From Promethearchaeota archaeon (GTDB lineage Archaea > Asgardarchaeota > Lokiarchaeia > Sigynarchaeales > SOKP01): a stretch of 11,142 bases of DNA. The position numbers and the translations under genes are program-made. Location of the stretch: assembly GCA_019894875.1 (NCBI GenBank), contig JAGXNR010000088.1, positions 1 to 11,142 of the forward strand, written 5' to 3'. The notes beneath the pieces are model-generated. The model made no database searches. It had not been told where the DNA came from and was given only the letters and a program-made list of their open reading frames with translations. Shown one piece after another: positions 6,410 through 11,142 of this stretch (the first letter of the stretch is position 1; every line of letters begins with the position of its first letter).

Positions 6410-8548
6410 TTATTTTTCTTGATGGGGTTCAATGAATTTTAATACATCTACATAATCAATGCCTAATTCTCTAACAAGTTCAATAGTCGGACAACCTCCA
6501 TTTGTCCAACCTCGTTTCTTATATACCGCATCTTGTAACTTAACGTATTGTTCCTCTCTGTATTCCCTTAATATATTCATTTTTTCCGTGGTATCTTTTC
6601 CATTAAGGTTAACCCCTATGATTTTCTTGAGTTGATCATCATATCGTTCAGATCGGCTCTCATACTCGAGCATCGTTACTGGTCCAACTGCTCTGTAAGG
6701 TAAATTTGAATCGTGCTCTCGAAGCCCTTTACCCAACCGAATGTTAAAAATCCTTTGAAAAGTATATACCCTTTCAGACATTTTGAGAAGATCATCCGTT
6801 GTTGATTGACGCCCTGTTACTGCTGAAAAATATTTAGTGTACCATTCAATATGATCAGGGACTTTTGCTCGGATCAGTTCTCCCGTATCAGGATCTTTAA
6901 TTGGAAAGTTTTTTTGAGACTCTGGTTGAATATCATTCCAGGGGAGCTTACAGAGTCCATTTAGCGAAAACCAGGTCCTCCAATAAGGGAAGAAACGCAG
7001 AGCATTAGCTTTATCTTCAAAAGTTGGAATTGAATTTCTAATCACATCCTCAAAAATAAGCCAGGCTTCGTCATGTTGAGGTCCTTTATTTGTCAGTCCA
7101 TATCCCCCTTGTTGGGCTAATGATTCTTTGGTCACATATTCGGAAAATTCTAAACCTTTATGTTCCATTCCAATATCTTGTAAAAATTTAGGATCTGCTC
7201 CATAATCTTTAGTAAAAATTTTCTTCATTTCACTTATACCTTGCCCAACTATTATCCCAAAACCTTCTCCTTTTGCCATTTGGTGAATTAATTCTAATGC
7301 AGTTTCAGCATTTCCAAAACTAAGATCTAATCCACCAGTAATCTCTTTACTTAAGATACCCGCCTCATAGCATTCCATTACAAAAGCAATACCCGTACCC
7401 ACACTTATTGTATCAAGACCATAGGTGTCACAATAAAAGTTAACTTCTAATACCCATTTGGGATCCCATACACCCCAATTTGAACCGCAACCGGCGATGG
7501 TTTCATATTCAGGACCATCCACAATTACTCTTTGACCTTTGAAAGGGCCAGTCATGACTTCATAGTTGTCTGAGTAATGTGAGCAACTGACAGTACATCC
7601 TATCCAACATCCATCTGCCCCTTCTTTTCCAGAATAGATACCTCTCATGATTTCCCTATTATAAGGAATGTCCTTTCCACTAATTTCTTTATGTCTGCCA
7701 TATCTGAAATTTTCAGTTGGTAATAGGTCGGTAACATTCATTATATCAGGAAGATGTCCGGTACCTACTCTTCTCATTTCATTTTGAATAGGATCTAATT
7801 CTATGATTTCTTGACTATGAGCTTTCCCTAACTCTCTGGCGACTTCTAAATTATCAGGATTATTTGATTTTACAGTAATCTTTGGGGTTCGGCATACTAA
7901 AGCTTTAATATTTTTATCTTTGAATACAGTACCAATTCCACCTCTACCAGCTTGTTTACTTGAAGCCCAGTTCCGTCCTCTTACAAACCAGGAAAAATTT
8001 AACATACCCCATCTCGTATGTTTTGCAGCAGCTCCAGTACTAACTACGGAAACACGTTGCTTTTCATTTTCATCTTGAGCATATTTTTCAGTTAATTGTT
8101 GGGTAAGTTCATGTGAATATTCTGAGAGATTTTCTTCAGCCTCAACAGCTTCGATTTGGATTAATCCCTCAACACCATCAATGTATATAACAACTTCCTT
8201 TTCAGCTTTACCTTGAATTTCAATAGCATCAAAACCAGAAAATTTAAGATAAGGACCGAAATATCCACCTACATTGCTATCAACAATTATACCAGTTAAA
8301 GGGGAAATTGTTGTGACTATACTCTTGCCCGATCCTGGATAAAATACGCTTCCTCCTAATGGGCCTGATGCAATACAGATTTCATTTTCCGGGTCATCCC
8401 ATTTTATTACTTTATCTTTGGGGAGGGCATTCCACATGAGCCAGAGATCAAAACCTTTTCCACCTATGAATGTATCTTTCATTCCATCTGAAACAGGTTT
8501 AATAGTGATTTCATTATTAGAAAGATTGATATATAAGGTGCGGTTCAT
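6410..8548 (-). CDS. Tungsten-containing aldehyde ferredoxin oxidoreductase family protein
   Basis: A 712-residue member of the AOR family (tungstopterin enzymes such as AOR, FOR, GAPOR, WOR4/5 and BamB). They typically oxidise aldehydes to acids with ferredoxin as acceptor, in the cytoplasm of anaerobes. Family motifs are the N-terminal MNRTLYINLS, IGGKGFD (28-34), SNVGGYFGPYLKFSGFD (91-107), the pterin-site SKQAGRGGIGTVF (197-209), GPEYET (345-350), CDTYGLDTISVG (373-384) and SLNGLC (528-533). Cluster ligands are C314, C318, C322 and C533. The first three are spaced CX3CX3C, whereas Pyrococcus AOR has CX2CX3C. At 712 residues it is longer than AOR (about 605), mainly through segments in the last third. 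The substrate is not predictable. The frame is open upstream to a TTG at 8611, but the ATG at 8548 is preferred because AOR proteins begin at this motif and AAGG lies 4 nt upstream (8553-8556). It converges on the GIY-YIG gene and lies downstream of a flavodoxin gene on the same strand, 189 nt away. Confidence 0.92.
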   Translation of the reverse strand: MNRTLYINLSNNEITIKPVSDGMKDTFIGGKGFDLWLMWNALPKDKVIKWDDPENEICIASGPLGGSVFYPGSGKSIVTTISPLTGIIVDSNVGGYFGPYLKFSGFDAIEIQGKAEKEVVIYIDGVEGLIQIEAVEAEENLSEYSHELTQQLTEKYAQDENEKQRVSVVSTGAAAKHTRWGMLNFSWFVRGRNWASSKQAGRGGIGTVFKDKNIKALVCRTPKITVKSNNPDNLEVARELGKAHSQEIIELDPIQNEMRRVGTGHLPDIMNVTDLLPTENFRYGRHKEISGKDIPYNREIMRGIYSGKEGADGCWIGCTVSCSHYSDNYEVMTGPFKGQRVIVDGPEYETIAGCGSNWGVWDPKWVLEVNFYCDTYGLDTISVGTGIAFVMECYEAGILSKEITGGLDLSFGNAETALELIHQMAKGEGFGIIVGQGISEMKKIFTKDYGADPKFLQDIGMEHKGLEFSEYVTKESLAQQGGYGLTNKGPQHDEAWLIFEDVIRNSIPTFEDKANALRFFPYWRTWFSLNGLCKLPWNDIQPESQKNFPIKDPDTGELIRAKVPDHIEWYTKYFSAVTGRQSTTDDLLKMSERVYTFQRIFNIRLGKGLREHDSNLPYRAVGPVTMLEYESRSERYDDQLKKIIGVNLNGKDTTEKMNILREYREEQYVKLQDAVYKKRGWTNGGCPTIELVRELGIDYVDVLKFIEPHQEK

Positions 8549-8689
8549 GTAACCTTTTTGGGCATCACGTAGTTCATATTTTTTATCCGCAAAAATCAAT
8601 AATATCACCAAAATAAATACAAAATAGACATTAATATGATATTGTGAAGAAAATATTAACTTTTTTCAATAATTTGGTTCTATTTTATC

Positions 8690-8706
8690 ATATGAAAAAA
8701 TCATAT
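8690..8706 (-). terminator. T-rich hairpin between the flavodoxin and oxidoreductase genes
   Basis: A perfect 6-bp inverted repeat (ATATGA/TCATAT) flanks a 5-nt loop about 30 nt after the flavodoxin stop. On the minus strand the loop region forms a T6 run, so it may terminate the flavodoxin transcript and give the oxidoreductase its own promoter in 8549-8689. The stem is AT-rich and could also be an operator or a chance palindrome. Confidence 0.3.
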
Positions 8707-8737
8707 ACATAAACATTTAGTTCTGATTGATAATGTT

Positions 8738-9301
8738 TTATAATTTTCCAGCGATGCTTTTGGCCCATTCACGAATTTCATCCCAATTTCTAGTATCGTA
8801 GACTCCTGGTTCTGTTTCATTAATTCCTGCTTGGACAAAATTTTCTTTTTCTGCGTCTAAGATTTTTCTATAGATTTTATTCATTTTATTATAATCCCAC
8901 ACTCCCCCAAACATGGTCATTGATATTGGACTTAAACCATATTTAGAAGCTTTATCTTCAAGGTATTTTTTAGTTATCCTATCAATCTCATCATTTTCCC
9001 CCTTATGTTCCATGAGCGCTCGCCCTCCTGATGATACGAAGATTGCCACTTTCTTTTTTTTGAGTTCACTGCTAAATTTCTTTAAAAATGCTTTAGCTTT
9101 CCTTGTCCACATATCCATTTTCATTCCGCTGCCAACTATTACAAGTTCAAAGTCTGCAATATCTTGGATCTTCTCTTTTTTAAGATCAACAACTTTTAGA
9201 TTAAATCCTTCTTCTTGAAGGACTTGAGAAATTTCTTCAGCGGTACTAGCTGTTGCTCCATAACGAGTACCATACGCAATTAAGATTTTAGTTTTTTCCA
9301 T
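8738..9301 (-). CDS. Flavodoxin-domain protein (HemG/COG4635-like)
   Basis: A 187-residue protein with a flavodoxin fold. The phosphate-binding loop for FMN is YGTRYGATAST at 10-20, after the first strand KILIA. The middle strand and loop are VIVGSGMKMDMW at 54-65, and VAIFVSSGG at 85-93 gives the next flavin-contact region. The C-terminal DTRNWDEIREWAKSI (169-183) is typical of the flavodoxin-domain family that includes menaquinone-dependent protoporphyrinogen oxidase HemG. With no haem genes near, a HemG role is not supported; a redox partner or reductase is more likely. No membrane segment is seen. The ATG is preceded by GAAGGA at 6 nt. The gene is upstream of the tungsten oxidoreductase on the same strand, so it could carry its electrons, although a possible terminator lies between them. 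Confidence 0.85.
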   Translation of the reverse strand: MEKTKILIAYGTRYGATASTAEEISQVLQEEGFNLKVVDLKKEKIQDIADFELVIVGSGMKMDMWTRKAKAFLKKFSSELKKKKVAIFVSSGGRALMEHKGENDEIDRITKKYLEDKASKYGLSPISMTMFGGVWDYNKMNKIYRKILDAEKENFVQAGINETEPGVYDTRNWDEIREWAKSIAGKL

Positions 9302-9307
9302 TTTTTT

Positions 9308-9313
9308 TCCTTC
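9308..9313 (-). promoter_or_regulatory. Ribosome binding site GAAGGA for the flavodoxin gene
   Basis: GAAGGA on the minus strand lies 6 nt from the ATG at 9301. This gene is therefore probably read from a leadered mRNA, unlike its divergent neighbour, which has no Shine-Dalgarno. Confidence 0.5.
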
Positions 9314-9362
9314 TTATATATTTTTTTTCTCCAGCTATATCTCGTAATAATACTAGATAACT

Positions 9363-9371
9363 TTTATAAAT
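9363..9371 (+). promoter_or_regulatory. Archaeal TATA box for the small membrane protein (leaderless start)
   Basis: TTTATAAAT is centred at 9367, 25 nt before the ATG at 9392. Archaeal TATA boxes are centred about 26 nt before the transcription start, so transcription should begin at or next to the ATG and give a leaderless mRNA. No Shine-Dalgarno lies between box and start, which agrees. The complementary strand reads ATTTATAAAAG, so the element might also serve the divergent flavodoxin gene with a leader of about 40 nt. Confidence 0.6.
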
Positions 9372-9391
9372 AATTTAAATTTTTAAATCAT

Positions 9392-9898
9392 ATGCCTGCT
9401 TTAGCTCATCTTGGAATAGGTTTTGCAACCAAACGATTTGCTCCTCAAATACCTCTCTGGGCTTTATTAATAAGTTCCATGGTTCTGGATATCCTATCGT
9501 TTATTTTTATTTCTGCGCTGTGGATAACTCATGGACTTTTTATGTCAGTTATTTGGTCAATTGTTGCTTTCTTAATTACAGCTCTCATCACCATTCGTCT
9601 TAAAACAAAGAAAGAACAAGATAATAATTCAGCATTATGGAGTAAGGAAATTATAAATATTAGCATTGTTATCGGACTTCTTGTTTTTAGTCACTGGGTT
9701 TTAGATTTTATTGGATGGCCAATGAGTGTTATAGATCCTAACGCTACTGGGGTACCACTTCTATTTGATTATGCTGCAACCATAGGACTTGGTGTCTATA
9801 GTACATGGCTTGGTGCTTTAATAATGGATATTGGGGTATTTTTTGTAGGACTTGCAGTTTACCTTCATTACGTAAAAAAAGTTAGAAAAGTAAAATGA
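9392..9898 (+). CDS. Small polytopic membrane protein, YdjM/DUF457-like
   Basis: A 168-residue integral membrane protein with hydrophobic segments at about 21-41, 47-68, 86-107 and 125-160 (the last probably two helices), and a basic C-terminus (KKVRKVK) that is likely cytoplasmic. Polar residues recur as in the membrane-bound metal-dependent hydrolase-like family (YdjM/DUF457): H6 in AHLGIGF, D33 in MVLDIL, H47 in THG, and SHWVLDF with H101 and D105. Members are mostly uncharacterised; metal binding and hydrolase activity are inferred from these conserved residues only. It faces the flavodoxin gene across a 90-nt divergent promoter region and runs towards the cyclic-DPG synthetase-like gene, with 82 nt between stops. 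No functional link to the neighbours is evident. Confidence 0.75.
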   Translation: MPALAHLGIGFATKRFAPQIPLWALLISSMVLDILSFIFISALWITHGLFMSVIWSIVAFLITALITIRLKTKKEQDNNSALWSKEIINISIVIGLLVFSHWVLDFIGWPMSVIDPNATGVPLLFDYAATIGLGVYSTWLGALIMDIGVFFVGLAVYLHYVKKVRKVK

Positions 9899-9980
9899 AT
9901 TGCATAACAGTAATGAGGTTTCATTTTTATGGATTCGGGATGGAATTGAAGTTCTTCTACGGGATATGCTAATTGGCGAT

Positions 9981-11142
9981 TTAGAGATTTTTCTCAATAA
10001 ATTTGTCTAAAACCTCTTCAATAGTAGGGCTTTTTATAGCTTCAATATCGTAGCTAACTCTAACAATCGGTTTATTACTATTTATTAGTTTTTCAAGGTC
10101 TATTGGGCTTCCATCTAATATGATTTCAGCGTCTGCTTTATTCAGTGTGTCTTCCATATCCTTTATTTGTTGATCATTATACCCCATTGCTGGAACTATT
10201 TCAGTAATTTGTGGAAATTCTTCAAATACAGTCTTCATCGTACCTGATAAATATGGTCGTGGATCTATTATTATAGCTCCACTATTAGTGGCAGCAACAT
10301 ATCCTGCCCCATAAGACATATTTCCATGTGTCAGTGTTGGACCATCCTCAACCACTAGTACTCGTTTTCCACTTAAATCTTGATTACCTTCTATAGTTAC
10401 AACAGAATTAGTATAAATCTTAATTGCGTTAGGGTTTAATTGATCAAGATTTTCTTCCACAATCTTAATATCATTTGGTCTAGCACTATTCATTTTATTG
10501 ATAACAAATGCATCAGCATATCGTGCATTGACTTCCCCTGGATGATACTTCATTTCATGACCCGGCCTTAAAGGATCTACTACTATAAATAATAGGTCTG
10601 GGACATAGAATGAAATCTCATTGTTACCCCCATCAAAAATAATAACATCTGCTTCTTTTTCTGCTTCTCTAATTATTTTCTCGTAATCTACTCCAGAATA
10701 AATAACTAATCCTTGCTCAATGTATGGTTCATATTCCTCTCGTTCCTCAATAGTGCAGTCATACTTATCTAAATCGTCATACTTTTCAAATCTCATAACA
10801 TTTTGTTTAACTAAATCTCCATAGGGCATAGGTTCTCGAATAGCAACTACTCGATATCCCTTATTTTTTAAATATCTATATATAGCTCTAGAAACTTGAC
10901 TTTTTCCACATCCCGTTCTTACAGCACATATAGCTACAACAGGTTTTTTAGCTTTTATTTGAGTAAATTTTCCCGAAACTAAGCAATAATTCGCTCCTGC
11001 TTTAAGCACTCTCGAGGCTTTATGCATAACTTCCTCATGAGAAACATCTGAATATGCAAAAATAACTTCATCTATTTGTTTATCTTGAATAATATCTTCA
11101 AGTATTTCTTCTGAAACCATTGGAATCCCTTTAGGATATAGT
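9981..11142 (-). CDS. Cyclic 2,3-diphosphoglycerate synthetase family protein (5' end outside window)
   Basis: A partial gene. 379 residues follow the Met codon at 11120, but the frame stays open to the window edge and the seven extra codons read LYPKGIP. In this family the segment resembling LYPEGIP precedes the second helix, so the true N-terminus (about 70 more residues with a Rossmann-like region) lies outside. The nucleotide-binding loop is AVRTGCGKS, residues 66-74 counted from the internal Met, preceded by FAYSDVSHEEVMHKASRVL (21-39). Later motifs are VIIFDGGNNE, DPLRPGHE, VINKMN and VEDGPTLTHGNMSYGAGYVAA, all typical of the family. The founding enzyme from Methanothermus makes cyclic 2,3-diphosphoglycerate, a thermoprotectant, from 2,3-diphosphoglycerate and ATP. 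Many homologues in anaerobic archaea and bacteria carry this name or 'GTPase' without biochemical proof, so the exact reaction here is uncertain. It converges on the small membrane protein gene. Confidence 0.88.
   Translation of the reverse strand, partial: LYPKGIPMVSEEILEDIIQDKQIDEVIFAYSDVSHEEVMHKASRVLKAGANYCLVSGKFTQIKAKKPVVAICAVRTGCGKSQVSRAIYRYLKNKGYRVVAIREPMPYGDLVKQNVMRFEKYDDLDKYDCTIEEREEYEPYIEQGLVIYSGVDYEKIIREAEKEADVIIFDGGNNEISFYVPDLLFIVVDPLRPGHEMKYHPGEVNARYADAFVINKMNSARPNDIKIVEENLDQLNPNAIKIYTNSVVTIEGNQDLSGKRVLVVEDGPTLTHGNMSYGAGYVAATNSGAIIIDPRPYLSGTMKTVFEEFPQITEIVPAMGYNDQQIKDMEDTLNKADAEIILDGSPIDLEKLINSNKPIVRVSYDIEAIKSPTIEEVLDKFIEKNL

Noticed and set aside
8549..8611. Longer tungsten oxidoreductase starting at TTG 8611 or GTG 8608.
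   Set aside because: The extra 21 residues do not match the AOR N-terminus, whereas the ATG at 8548 opens directly on the family motif with AAGG upstream.
9900..10010. 36-codon plus-strand frame from TTG, reading through the 3' end of the cyclic-DPG synthetase-like gene, with a protein-like hydrophobic pattern.
   Set aside because: No ATG or Shine-Dalgarno at the start, it overlaps a solid antisense gene, and I recognise no family. Probably chance.

Overview
The window is AT-rich archaeal DNA, probably from a strictly anaerobic archaeon. The evidence is a TATA box placed as for a leaderless transcript (9363-9371), oligo-T terminator tracts, a tungsten aldehyde oxidoreductase-family enzyme, and a GTPase-like protein of the cyclic 2,3-diphosphoglycerate synthetase family. 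An Asgard (Lokiarchaeia-like) source would fit the gene mix and base composition. That is an impression; no marker gene here proves it.

Layout, left to right. (1) 80-4639, minus strand: three closely spaced co-directional genes. Read in transcription order they are a divergent ThiC-family radical SAM protein, a 694-residue multi-cluster Fe-S/FAD/NAD(P) oxidoreductase, and a 388-residue FAD amine/amino-acid dehydrogenase of the DAO fold. The last two form the alpha/beta pair known from HcnABC, hydroxyproline/proline dehydrogenases and sarcosine/opine oxidases. They are separated by 2 nt and are surely one unit. (2) 4640-4994: a 355-nt, very AT-rich divergent intergenic region with no convincing gene or riboswitch. 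(3) 4995-6374, plus strand: a GIY-YIG endonuclease with a C-terminal half made of five tandem helix-turn-helix-like repeats. It looks like an inserted selfish or accessory gene. (4) 6410-8548, minus: a tungsten (AOR-family) oxidoreductase with an unusual CX3CX3C cluster motif. (5) 8738-9301, minus: a flavodoxin-domain protein of the HemG/COG4635 type. (6) 9392-9898, plus: a small polytopic membrane protein with YdjM/DUF457-like His/Asp motifs, driven by a clear archaeal promoter. (7) 9981 to the right edge, minus: a cyclic 2,3-diphosphoglycerate synthetase family protein whose N-terminus lies beyond the window.

The common theme is anaerobic redox chemistry: an amine dehydrogenase feeding electrons through FAD and up to four Fe-S clusters, a ferredoxin-linked tungstoenzyme, and a flavodoxin. 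The most unusual points are the ThiC paralogue with altered substrate loops placed beside an amino-acid dehydrogenase, and the GIY-YIG protein with its repeat array. Neither matches a system I can name with certainty.
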